From NCBI GenBank assembly GCA_036346275.1, contig CM070725.1, positions 38,068,104 to 38,132,103 on the forward strand: DNA of 64,000 bases, given 5' to 3'. A model generated the notes under the pieces. That model was not told the DNA's origin, did no database searches, and saw only the letters and a list, made by a program, of their open reading frames with translations. This DNA is from Otatea glauca (lineage: Eukaryota > Streptophyta > Magnoliopsida > Poales > Poaceae). The first letter of the stretch is position 1. Each line of letters begins with the position of its first letter. Shown here one piece after another: positions 44,452 to 55,876 of the stretch. The position numbers and the translations under genes are program-made.

Positions 44452-45876
44452 TCAGCTTCGCTTCAGAGGGATCACATGGTCACATTCTCTTTTGAGCGGC
44501 AATCCCTCTATTTCAGCAAAAACATCAGCATAAGTATTGAGAATTGCTTCTATTTCTGGATCGAGCGGCTTTACTGATTCCTTTATTTCTTGTTCTATTG
44601 AGTTTACTTGAACAAACAATCCACTTACACCTTTCCTAACCATTCTCTGCAGCTGCCCAGCATTCAGCATGTAATTAATTGTGGGTTGAGTACAATCTTG
44701 GAATTTGATCAGCCGGCCATCGTTGTTGATAGTAAGTACTTTTTCCTTAAGATCTAATGCAATAGGGCTGTGATCATAAATCCAATCAGCACCAAGAATT
44801 ATGTTATAATTCCCCAACTTAAGCATCTTAAAAGTGGCGATGAATGGAGTAGTTTGAATATCATATGACAAATTCTCTACCTTGGCGTCAGATGACAGTT
44901 CTCCTCCTGCAACTGTAACCTTCTTACACGGCATAGAACTCAGAGAATATCCCTTCTCCACAGTGAAGTCATAATCCATGAAGGAGTGAGTACTCCTACT
45001 ATCCACTAGAGCTATTGCTCTTTTTCCTCCAACGCATAACACAAGTGAAAAGGTTACTGGCCCTCTTATACCATGAGCTGCATACAATGAAATCTGCATT
45101 AGCTGTTCAGGTTTGTCCATACTCTCTGCATGGTCCGGACTTCCAAGAGCTGCTGTACAACTAGTCAATTCCCCAGAAGTATCTTCCTCATCAGTACTCA
45201 CATTCCTCTCTTCTCCTTGCATCAAAAGAGTATGTAAAGCATTTCTGACCCTACAATTTTGATTATGTCCCGGATACCATGGTTCATTGCAATGCCAGCC
45301 TATTTTCCCAAGTTTACCTGGTGCATTGCTCTTTTGATTCTCTTTGTTATCTACCTTGAGTTGTGGAATGCTCACTGCTTCCGAAGGTACAGTCACTTTT
45401 GACCTTGATGCTCCACTGATCTGACTGGTTCTTCTTGCACCAGCTGCCTTCTCCTCTAGCTTAGCATACCAATAGGCTTCAAGCAGCCCCTTAGGTTGAT
45501 GAGTACTCACCTTATATTTGATCTCCTCCTTAAGACCCCCAATAAAACAACTCAACAAATATGTCTCTTGTAGAAAAGCATGGTCTCTTTTAACAAGCTC
45601 CACACATTTTTCAAAATAATCAATATAGTTCCCAACAGTGCTTATATGCTCAATCCCTTGTAGTTTCTCAACGGCTTCATGTGTACTTGCATCTGAGAAT
45701 CGGTCACAAAGGATAGCACTAAATTGATGCCAAGATAAAGACTGCCAAGCAATTCCAGTCCCTCTGAACCATGTATTAGCCCTGCCTGATAAATGCCCAA
45801 TTGCCAGATTCACCCACTGCTCAAGAGGAGTGCCTGCCATCTCAAAGAACTTCTCACATTGATCAATCCACCCCAT
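44452..45876 (-). pseudogene. gag-pol: Gypsy Gag and protease, mutated active site
   Basis: The 474-codon frame holds the Gag core (WIDQCEKFFEMAGTPLEQWV, NTWFRGTG, YIDYFEKCVELVKRD), a degraded zinc-knuckle region (WHCNEPWYPGHNQNC, residues 195-208) and an aspartic protease. The protease triad, normally DSG or DTG, reads DSR here (D292-S293-R294 in ALVDSRSTHSF; codon AGG at 44997-44995), which should abolish activity. ILGADWIYDHSPIALDL follows as in other gypsy proteases. The frame ends in VIPLKRS and a TGA, with the RT continuing in another frame (SEAEPPNLRPYRVP), so a frameshift separates protease from RT. Confidence 0.9.
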
Positions 45877-46571
45877 CGGATCATCTCCAGAAAATATTGG
45901 TAACTCAAGCTTTGACCCTTTGATAACTGCTTCAGCATAATATGTGAATTGCTGACATCTCCCATATACATGTTTCTTTGTGCATCAAAGATTTGAATTC
46001 CCGGATGATGATGAGTTGGAAAAGACATACCACCAGGACCAACTCCTCCCGAACCCAAGTTTTGAGAAAGGACTGGATGTTGATAAGTGGGTGCTGGAGG
46101 AAGATAGCCAGTTGTTCCAGATCTTATCTGCTGATAGAGACTGGGACCACTTCCTAATTGGAGACTATTTTGAATCGGCAACATGGACGGTTGAACTTGT
46201 GAGAAAGTGTCATTTGTGCCAAACCCAAACCCTCCATACGTTCTAACATTTTGCTGTGAAGAAGTCCTGATAGCTGAAGTGAAAACCGACATACAACTAC
46301 TAGCCATACTCTGAGAATCCAGAAATCTTTGAGTGTTTAGATGAGCATGAGAGTAAGTTGCCGAGTTCACCTGAGGATTCTGAATGAAATGTCCTTGGGG
46401 CGCCATCTCCTCAAAGACTGCCGATGCGCTTCTATTCTCCCTAGAATCACCCAATTGTTGCGGTGAACGCAACACAATCGACTTGATTTCCGCCACATCC
46501 GTTCGAAGCAACACCAGGTCTGCAAGACTTACCTGGATTTTCTCAATCTCTTCCTGTACATCCATCGTCAC
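45810..46571 (-). pseudogene. gag: Gypsy Gag N-terminal part
   Basis: The frame begins MTMDVQEEIEKIQVSLADLV, a coiled-coil-like start near the 5' LTR, then a Ser/Gln/Pro-rich region (to about residue 210). It should lead into KGSKLELPIFSGDDPMGWID, but that line lies in the next frame, so a frameshift around 45900-46000 separates it from 44452-45876. The overlap of the two frames is an artefact of this shift. Confidence 0.75.
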
Positions 46572-46713
46572 TCGACAGCACAGATCCCTTGTTAATATCC
46601 ACCAATCTGAAAACTCTCCACAGATTGAGGGATTTTACAGATGAACCAACCTCATTCCAGAAACCCTAAATCCAGATCCACACGCCAAGAAACGAAGTGC
46701 TCTGATACCAATT

Positions 46714-47158
46714 TATCAGGACCCTCAAGAAATCCGAACCAAATCCAAATAAAACAGTCAATCAGAACTCCGAAAAAGGATCAAAAACGGTAGCGCAAAG
46801 ATCAGAAACAAGCAAAAACATATGGACTACTCTAACTAACTAAGAAGACTCTAGATGTGGAATATCCATTCTGTTTCATTCTCCAGTTGTTCACAGGGTT
46901 TTATACCCATTACATCGATCCTCCCACGTAAAAACTGAACGGTAAACATAACAAACTCAGTAAACTAAAGGCTAATGACGTCAAATAGTAATCTAACTTG
47001 TTGGTAATTACTATTTACATTCATTCAACCATCCGATGGTCATTACTCAAGCAAGATTAAATCTGATCCGTTGGATCTCCTTTAAGCAAAGTCGCTGAAC
47101 CGGTATTCTTGCCGCTGAGTATGTCATGTTCTTCTTCTTCCTTGGACAACTCCTGACA
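46714..47158 (-). repeat. Gypsy 5' LTR
   Basis: This LTR lies next to the tRNA-Met primer site. It is equal in length to the 3' LTR and collinear with it. Confidence 0.93.
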
Positions 47159-47905
47159 CATGACGGCTCGTCGTCGTGCTCGCGTCAGACCATTTCGCGC
47201 TTCTTGGCGAGCCTAAAACCGACGCCCATTTGCGCTTCATGCCGCTTGCGTGTGCGTGCCAAGATCAACCCATTTGCACTATTGCAACGAGAGGAAAGGA
47301 GCCGGAGATACATAGAATTAAGACAGTGAATGCAAATATTATGAGAAAAAGAACTAAAATTTATTTATTATTGAACAGTTACATAGAGCGAGAAAGATGT
47401 GCTCAATACGGGCGAGAGAGGGGGCAATGGGCGAGAAAGAGAGTGGCGAGACAGACGAGAGATTGTGAGGAGATTAAGAGAGATCGGTGAGAGAGGCGAG
47501 AGAGATTGAGAGGACGAGCGAGAGAGAGCAGCTTCTTGCACCGTCTCTCAATCTCTCTTAGCTCTCTCTTCTGTTTTGTCCGTCTCTCTCAGGTGTCGAC
47601 GATAGGGGTGACGTTTATACTACTGGGTGCATCCATGACGGTCATGTTCTGTGAGTCAGTGACCTTCATGCTAGGCTTCTTCCTCATACCCTGGATCATC
47701 GGACCCGGTATAGCCCATTCTACAGTGTCGTGTTAGGCTAGGCCGTCCATCGTGCCTGATTCTCGAGCGACGCGCTGCCATGCTACTGATGTCGTCTTTG
47801 GCCAAAGACGACCACTTTGTCTTGGGTCGGACTTGCGTCGGGTCATGACGTCGTGCCTCGAGTCGGCCCAAAAGAGCCCGGCCCGAGTGCCCACCTCTGA
47901 TAGTT

Positions 47906-48269
47906 AGGTCCTTTTTCAAACGACGTTCGTAGTTAACTTTTTCTTATATTTTATCGATGGCCCTGTAAAAAAAATGTTCCCAAACACATTTTTTATAAAA
48001 AATCTAGATTGGCTATATATAATCTATATTGATATTTTGATCGCTAGAAGTGTTTTTCGTACTCTATTATGTTTATTAGCTTACACTAATATGAAGCTGT
48101 AAGAAGTAACCGCCAGAGTTCTATCATGGTTGCCGCGAAAAAGTCAATAGTATATATATAAAACAAATCCTCGGGGCTCAGTGTAGGCCTTCCGAAACCC
48201 ACCTGTCTCTCGCCGCCTAGGCCTGTTGGGTACACCGTCTGTCGTCATCCCTAGATCTGCCTTTGTCAG
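47906..48269. other. Intergenic region, no gene recognised
   Basis: AT-rich sequence, then a short GC-richer patch (48170-48255) before the MITE. No gene is seen. Confidence 0.35.
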
Positions 48270-48535
48270 GATTTATACAGTAGTATAGATAGTAATACAT
48301 ATACTATTATCTATACTATTGTACATACCTAACGACTATTTATAATACATATCTATATCATCTATAGATAAGATTAAAGACATCTCATACAATAGATTAT
48401 CTATATAACTGTTTGTAATGATCTTTCATGTAATTAATAAACTGTCTGCATAATAGTATACACAGTATAAAACTATCTATAAGACCGTCTATTAAATAGT
48501 AGACAATATCTTTCTCTCTCCTCTACATCATCTAA

Positions 48536-49117
48536 GGGTGTGTTTGGTTGCTTAGATGAGGTTGAATGGGATATGGCCATCCAACCTGGATGGGATGAAA
48601 CCATCCAGGTAGTTGTTTGGTTGGGTGGATACGGATGAGCCAATGTTTTGTTTGGTTGGATGGATAAGAATGTAGATAGGATGAGCTAATTTTTTGTTTG
48701 GTTGTATTGATAAGGATGGATGGGCTAATTGTAATAAAGGTTTCGAATTTCGGTTTGAAATTTTTTGATGAAATTTGACTTAAATTTGATTTTTTGGAGA
48801 AATTTTGACCAAATTTGATTTTTTGGACAAAATTTGACCGAAATTTGAATTTTCGGACAAAATTTGACTAAAATTTGAATTTGACCGAGTACACTTCGAT
48901 GAAATTTGAATTTGATCGAGTATACCTCTTCGTACAACAAACTGGATGAACTCGTCCGGCCTTTTTTCTGGGATGAGTCTATCCAGCATCTTGAAGGAAT
49001 ATTCTAAAAAACTGGACAGCCATATCCCATCCATCCACCTATCCAAACAATTGGATAACTCTAAATCCAGGGACCGTCATATCCCATCCACCTTCATCCA
49101 TACAACCAAACGCCACC
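48536..49117. mobile_element. PIF/Harbinger (Tourist-like) element nested in a MITE
   Basis: It starts GGGTGTGTTTGGTTG and ends CAACCAAACGCCACC, and is flanked by TAA at 48533-48535 and 49118-49120. GATGGATGG and CCATCCATCC tracts occur symmetrically inside the ends. The related MITE copy at 24.5 kb has just one TAA at this position. No transposase. Confidence 0.88.
48782..48870 (+). repeat. Tandem repeat, period 29-30 bp
   Basis: Three units beginning AAATTTGATTTTTTGGASAA lie at 48782, 48811 and about 48840, the third with more changes. They sit inside the nested Harbinger element. Confidence 0.85.
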
Positions 49118-49377
49118 TAAGATCCTATGTAGCTACTCTTATAGACAGCTAACATGTATTATTGTGCATGCCCAGTACCTATACAAGATTGGCTACTGCT
49201 AGGTGATATCCTGGTGCGCGTCCTAACTCTTGCAATTGGAACAGGGGATTCAGAACTGAGGACTGAAGAGGGAACGAGGGATAGCCATTCCTTCCTTTAG
49301 GATGTGCAGAAAGGTTGAATTTAGTAAAGAAACTTCGCAGTAAGATGTTGAAACTACAACCGGTAAAAATAACTGGC

Positions 49378-50190
49378 TCGGGTCACGCGCTACGTTGTGT
49401 CGTGCGAAATTTCGGCGCGTGATGCTGCGACGTGAGAAATCTGGAAAATTCGGTCGTGCAACGCTGTGCCGTGCGAAATCTGGTTCGACGGATATTTCTG
49501 AAGGGAAAAAACCGTAACTTCGGTTTTCTGCTTTTTTATTAAAAAATAGGCTGTTAGGAGCCGTCAGCGAATCTGTGGAATGTTTTTTTAGAAAACCGTT
49601 TGAGGATCTAAACATCATTTAGTTTTTTTTGTATAATTTCGGTTTTTGTGTTTTTTTTAAAAAATGGGTCGCTAGGACGCGTCAGCAAATCTGTGAACTT
49701 TTATAAACCTTCGACAAATCTGTGTTTTTTTTTAAAAAAAAACCGTGACATATTTTTTGTTTTTTTAATTTCGATTTTCGTGTTTTTTTTTAAAAAGGGT
49801 CATTAGGACCCGTCGGCGAATCTGTGGACTGCTATAAACTTTCGGCGAATCTGTGTTTTTTTTGGGAGAAAACCGCGGACATATTTTTTGTTTTTTTTCG
49901 GATCCATTTTACTAGGAACCATCAAGAGGAAGAGGAATTGAACGTAAACTGCAAAGGGACCTAAACGTATTTTCGTTTTTTCGAGGGTTCGGTCTGCTAA
50001 AAACCATCGAATGGACCTGAATGTAAACCGTAGAGGGATCTATATGTAATTTCCAATTTTTTCAGATCCATTTTGTTAAAAAAAACGACGGAGGACCTGA
50101 ATTTGATTTCGAATTTTCTGAAGGGGCTTTTCGTGAAAGGAATGACGTGGCGGCGCTGGACGTCGGGCAATCTCTCCACGCTTAATATAA
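49378..50190 (+). repeat. Repeat family R, copy 2
   Basis: It starts GGGTCACGCGCTACGTTGTG and parallels 39117 onward. It contains GGTCGCTAGGACGCGTCAGC and GGTCATTAGGACCCGTCGGC units between poly-T runs. The end (ATGACGTGGCGGCGCTGG to CTTAATATA) corresponds to 40259-40312 of copy 1. A TA microsatellite follows. Confidence 0.65.
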
Positions 50191-50191
50191 A

Positions 50192-50192
<1 letters not shown>

Positions 50193-50232
<40 letters not shown>
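50193..50232. repeat. (TA)n microsatellite
   Basis: About 20 TA units lie directly at the end of repeat R copy 2. Confidence 0.95.
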
Positions 50233-50235
<3 letters not shown>

Positions 50236-50392
50236 TAAAAAAATACTCGACCATGCTCTGTACAGGGAAAGAAATGCAAAAGTAACCCCAGCACCAGCAG
50301 GAAATGGTATTTTAGGCGGCCCCCTAGTCCCTCCTGAACAGCAGATATAAACACCGGCATTTTTTTTCTCCCATCGTACCAGTACTATTTAT

Positions 50393-50398
50393 ATTTAT
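50393..50398 (-). terminator. Candidate PGDH polyadenylation signal
   Basis: AATAAA on the minus strand lies 275 bp past the PGDH stop codon, a usual 3' UTR length. No transcript evidence was available. Confidence 0.5.
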
Positions 50399-50672
50399 TG
50401 CATCAAACATTACATTTTCTGATACGCTGTTCTCCACAAACAAGCATCAAGCACAATACAGTTACACATAGAATATACAGACACACGGATCGTTCTTATT
50501 TAAAACAGGAGCCAAGCGAAGGCGCCCTTCATATGTACTTCCCTTCTTCTGACGTAAAAAATTTAGAAGTCCCGAGAGCAGACCACGGATCACGTTACTC
50601 CCTGCAGTCAGCAAACCCAATTGAAGCGCTACTACTTATCCTACAGACGACTGCTTAATGCTTATCCATCCA

Positions 50673-53600
50673 TCATAGCTCGAAGAACACGAACTCCTCG
50701 ATCGCCGAGATCTTCCCGATCTTCTCGAGCGTCTCCTTGTCAGGCTCCTCGTCGACGCCGATGGCCATGATCGCCTGCTTGCCCCGGAAGGTCCGGCCGA
50801 CGCTCATGAAACTAATGTTCACGTTCCTCTCGCCGAGGATGTTCCCGACCTTCCCGATCATCCCGGGCTGGTCGATCTGCCGGCAGAGGATCAGGTTGCC
50901 TTCCAGGCTGACGTCGACCTCGTAGGGCCCGACGACAGTGAGGTGAGGCACGCCGTACTTGACCCCGCCTTCGAGGACGATGTCCCCGCCGTCGCTGATC
51001 GCGCCGGCGAACTTGGACTGCACGTGCGAGAGGCGGACCTGGATAGACTCCAGCGGAGCCTCAGCGGTGGCGCTGTCGTGGGAGACCCGCTCCTCGGTGA
51101 TGCGCAGGCCGCGCTGCTTCGCGGTGTAGTCCGCGTTCACGAGGTTGACGAACGTGCTGGACACGGGCTCCACGATGCCCTTGGTGACCATTGCGCGGAG
51201 GAGCCTCGTGTCGAGATCATCGGGGTCCCGGGCTGAGGTGTACACCACCTTGATGCCCTTGATGCCGCTCTCGCCTGCGACGAGCTGCACGGCCAGCCTG
51301 CCCAGCTTCTCTGCCAGGGAAACATACGGAGCGAGCTCTGACATTACCTGACAAGTGATGAAAAAAAATCGTAAGATCGAGTTGTCCAAGTCATACCTTG
51401 CGAATTGCGAACCAGATTCATCGAATTCATGATGAATATGAACCGGTTTAGTGTATAGGGTTCGTACTCATAGTGAAAATTGAAAGAAAAGTGGTGAACC
51501 ACAACTCAGACGAATCACGTTTGTGGTAATTATGGTCCAAGTACTTGCATGATTGAAATATGAACCTTACATTTCAATAAACTTCGTACCTCAGCTGGGA
51601 CCATTGGAGCATTCACGGCTGTCGCTGCGAGTTCGCCTCTCAGTGCACCGACGACAGCTTCGGCTATTTCGATAGCGACGCCTTCCTGTAATTTGGCGAG
51701 TTCAATAAAGTTAGTGCGTCCGAGACAGCAGCAAGTGGTTTACATCAATGAAGGACATGTATCGGCATGGTTGTAGGTAAGAAGCAGACCTGGGCCTCCA
51801 CTGTGCTTGCTCCAAGGTGGGGTGTAACAGTGACATTCTCATGAAGCACCAGCTTGCTGTCCTTTGGTGGGGGCTCCTCTGTGAAGACATCAAGAGCCGC
51901 CTGAACCAGATTGGCAAAGAAAAGCTCTACCTTTCAGAGAAATCTTCACAACGATGAGTTTGAAGAAAACTGATCAGAGGAAAATTCTGATCACCTGAGC
52001 AACTTTGCCGGAATCGAGGGCTCTAACCAGAGCATCTTCATCAATCACTCCACCTCTGGCCACATTAATGATCCGCACACCGGTCTTCATCTTTGCGAAG
52101 GACTCGTCGTTGAAGATCTTGGATGTCGTCGGGGTGAGCGGCATGTGGAGGGAGATGAAGTCAGCTCTGGCTATGGCCTCCTCGAAAGAAACCAGCTCAG
52201 CTCCGATGGCGCGGGCCCTATCGGCAGGGGCATAGGGATCATGAGCGATCACATGCATCCCGAGCCCTTTCGCTCGCCTAGCTACCTCTGAACCAACCTT
52301 CCCGAATCCCATGACGGCAAGAGTCTTTCCGACCAGAGAAACGCCGACGTATTTGGTTCTCTGCCATTTACCTGCGGCAATTGAAAGATTTGTTCGATAC
52401 ATTTATTAGAAGAGATCTTCTCCTGTTCTTGTAAATCATACGGTCCATCCATCAGTTGTAATCTGATGGTCTAGAATCGAAGGTACTTACAGAAAAGTAT
52501 TTGAGTTGTGAGACAGGTACTGACTTAGAAGTAGGATAAGAGGCCAGACACGTAATTTGACACATCCATCTGAATGGAAAGATTGGGTTAAATAGAAAAG
52601 GGAGGAATATTCCTAGAAAAGGGAAAGAGAAAGATAATTTGCCCAATTTCTATCTTCCTATTGTTCCAAACATGTTGCAGCCAAAATTGATTATTGATGG
52701 GAAAGGCTTAGGGATCGATTTGAAATATTGCACCAACAATGAATGAGCATCATCCATTGGGCTAAATTTTCAACTGTATCTACATGAATCGCACTAAACT
52801 AAGTAAGTTAACATGAATCAGACTTAGTAACTGATTATTGGACTACGTAACCTAACATGGCTTACATAGTTCTCTCATGACTAACTGATTAATAGGTTGA
52901 AATTACCACACGAATCAGGCTGAGTAACTGATTATTAGACTAACTTGACATAGGTTATATAGTTCTCTCATGACTTACAGATCATCACAGAGGTAGATCA
53001 AAATTTCAAAGAGAGGTAGAACGAAATTGCCACGACAGCTCCCCGTAGTTCTGATCTAAGTAAGGTTAAGTCAAAGAATAATTACTAAATTACCTATTTA
53101 TACAAAAATTCCTCTCCCTAAGTTACCCCTTGCAAATCAAGTGTTGATCTTTTTTCTGAGAAGATACCTGAGGTACCTTCCAAGCACCAGAGAAAGAAAG
53201 GTTGCGTGAAAAGCTTACCAGACCATATGTAAAACAGCAATACAGCATTTCATTAGCATGACCAGAGACAATACTTGCTTTTGTATGGTTGCGTGAAAAG
53301 CTTAGCAGACCATATGTAAAACAGCAATACATCATTTCATTAGAATAACCAGAGAAAATATTTGCTTTTGTATTCCACAATTAAAACTGTAGATATTTTT
53401 ACAGCTTACACGACAAGGTAAAAAGTCTCTAAGTTCAATTCTAGAACAGTAGTACATTTTTGTATGCACCGGCCCATCTCTACGGTGAAAATACCTATTG
53501 GTTGATAAGGTCACCCCTATACCAATTTTTGCAGGCAACTAAAGTCAAGCCACCCTTGCTATTTCAAATAAAATTAAGCCAGTCTACATCCACCAAAATT

Positions 53601-55838
53601 TCACCTTGACAAAGCAGGAATGTTTGTTTCATAAGCACCAGAAAGCAACATGTTATCAAAATATCAAATAGCGATTTTGCATCAACAAGTAGAGATATGT
53701 TCAGGAGAAACTTGCCAGATAGGTAGTCCCTTTCCAAAAAGATCACTAAAGTTGATCAAGGATCGTATTCCCCACTAAATTGAGGCATCGTGCCTTTGAT
53801 GCACAAAATTTTGTTAGGGGCATATTGCCAACATGGTTCTGCATAGATTCCTGAGTAAGCAATAAGCATCATCTTGGTGGATTTCTAACCATGTATTGTC
53901 AGACACGTAAAGATCCAAGATTACGTCGTGTGTGTGTTAGATTGGTCCATAAGAAAGAAATGCTTATATTGAAAGTGGACCAGAAATTCATAGCTTATAA
54001 CAACACAATACATACTTAAAAATTTTCTATACATCTTCACCCCAGTTCGTATAATTTCCGATCTTACGCCTATGATTAGCCAATACATTACAGCATAACT
54101 GTGATATCTGAACTAAGAGTAGAAGGCATATACTCCTCACCCACAGTTATGATGCATCGCATTTGGTCACATTGATAAGCTGTCATTATCTGAAACAGAC
54201 TTCACAGAATGGAAAAAGGCAATAGTCTATGCTCAATCAATTGCCCCCAAGAAGCAGGTAGTCGATATCACAATCAACTTGATTGATGAAAGCTCTTACT
54301 GATTCCTTTTTTTTCTGTTTTTCATTTTGTAATAGTATCAGTGGGCTGCTAAACGTAAATTCAATACGTCTTTTGAAATTGGCTTTCTAGTCGGGGAAAA
54401 ACATTAAACTTTATTGACAAGATGGCATAGTCTAGTTCTTAGGACAATACAGAAACCATTGGTCCCGTCATTGTTGTGGCTTCTAAAGCGTAAGAGCGCC
54501 CTTTTGTAGGGTTAGTTGACTGATTAGCTGATGGCCTGAGGTAAGCTTGTTGTCATGTGTATCTAATCTAAATGAATAATTTTCCATGGTATAAAAAGGC
54601 AAGCAAAAGAGAGGAGACATAGAGGGACACAAAGCAGTACACGTAGATGCACTGCTGATGACGACTTCTTTGGTAATGCTCTCTCTTCTAGAGAAATGCG
54701 GGCCCGAGCGGCCTGTTGGTGAACAGGCAAGGTGGTTTCATAGGACGCAATAATTTACTTCAGGCACCAGCGGCAGATTCAATTGTATCCAATAATTGCA
54801 TCTATCAGGCCCATCTCGCAGTACTTGCGCAAAAATATTCTAGTACCAGTAGCTTTATGTTCTAAATATCTTTCCAGTTGCACAGAAGAAACTGTAGTCT
54901 GTAGAGTGTAAACACAACCAGATTCATTGAACCTGCCTATCTTCAGTAAGATCTAGTTTCTACTCTTATCGCTCCTCGATCTAGAGATCGCAACCAAAAA
55001 GAAAGAACTGCACCATCAATGGGGACCATTGAAAATTGTGATCAGTTGGAAATCAGCTTTAAACTGATCAAAATGAGCTTAATCACCATGCGATCAGCAT
55101 CAAGAGATTGCGGAGTGTGTAACTAAGTGATAAAATTACTCGGAGAATAATAAAAGAAGACATAGGCTATCACTGTACTGCAAGTCTGCAAGAGAAGTAT
55201 ATGGGATTTCATTGTAAGTTGTGCAACACAGAATGATTCAGTAGAAGCGCATCGCACCATCTTAAAATAGACGTCAAAAGCTGTTCTTAAATGACAAAAC
55301 TACTCCCCAGTTACAAATAAATGTTGTTCACGACATTAACATTGTCTTAAACACAGCTTTGACAATCAACTTATATTGAAATATTTTGCAATACTGTAAA
55401 AGCATATTTTGAGAGAAAGCTACCCGTATCTTTTTTATGTTCAATATTCATGAAGATATTATTAGTCAAAGTTAAAATAATATAATTGTACTACGCTTTT
55501 TTTACTTGAGAAATAGTATTATCCAAAGTTGTAATGCTCATGTATGCCTCTCTTTTTTTAAATGTACGCTCATGTATGTCGTAAGACGACAAAAGTAGTG
55601 TCTCCTCTACTTTCCAACGGACATATTTAATTAGAAGAACAAATCTTTAAAAAATTCGATTCGGGGTATCACTCACTACGCACCAAAGATTATTTATAGT
55701 ATTCCGTCCTTCAGAATCGAACACGACGTCGACGTCAAACAATCTGCTCGCATCTGAATCAATGTTATAAATCAACATAAATGGTCTCATAATTCATTGA
55801 TTTGGCCTCTTATGGTGTGTTTAGTTGCTTCTATCAAA

Positions 55839-55876
<38 letters not shown>

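Larger units (their letters stand above)
43197..47158 (-). mobile_element. Deleted Ty3/gypsy LTR retrotransposon
   Basis: Two 445-bp LTRs (43197-43641 and 46714-47158) bound the element. On the minus strand the LTR starts TGTCAGGAGTTG. A methionine-tRNA primer site TGGTATCAGAGC lies inside the right LTR at about 46700-46711, and a purine tract (CAATCGGGGGGAAAT on the minus strand) abuts the left LTR. Gag, protease and part of RT/RNase H are present on the minus strand; most RT and nearly all integrase are deleted. LTRs differ by about 14 substitutions and no clear indels. No matching TSD is seen (CCGCG left, CATGA right). Confidence 0.92.
43130..47897. mobile_element. hAT-like element containing a gypsy insertion
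   Basis: The left end reads GAGGTGGGCGTCGTGCCGGG and the right end, reverse-complemented, GAGGTGGGCACTCGGGCC. The flanks TGATAGTA (43122-43129) and TGATAGTT (47898-47905) agree at 7 of 8 positions, fitting a hAT TSD. Removing the gypsy element leaves about 0.8 kb without transposase. GGCACGA and GGGCCGG motifs recur near both ends. Confidence 0.72.
48270..49170 (+). mobile_element. MITE family A, copy with nested insertion
   Basis: This copy aligns with 24540-24826 (CTATAGATAA, AACTATCTATAAGACCGT, TTAAATAGTAGACAA) but is split by a 582-bp Harbinger element. After the insert it resumes with GATCCTATGTAG and ends near ATTATTGTGCATGCCC, matching the GGGCATGTACAATA end of the minus-strand copy at 57864. 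Left end uncertain. Confidence 0.65.

Noticed and set aside
52452..53746. Short minus-strand ORFs inside PGDH intron 1
   Set aside because: They are small, lack domains and lie in spliced-out sequence with tandem duplications.
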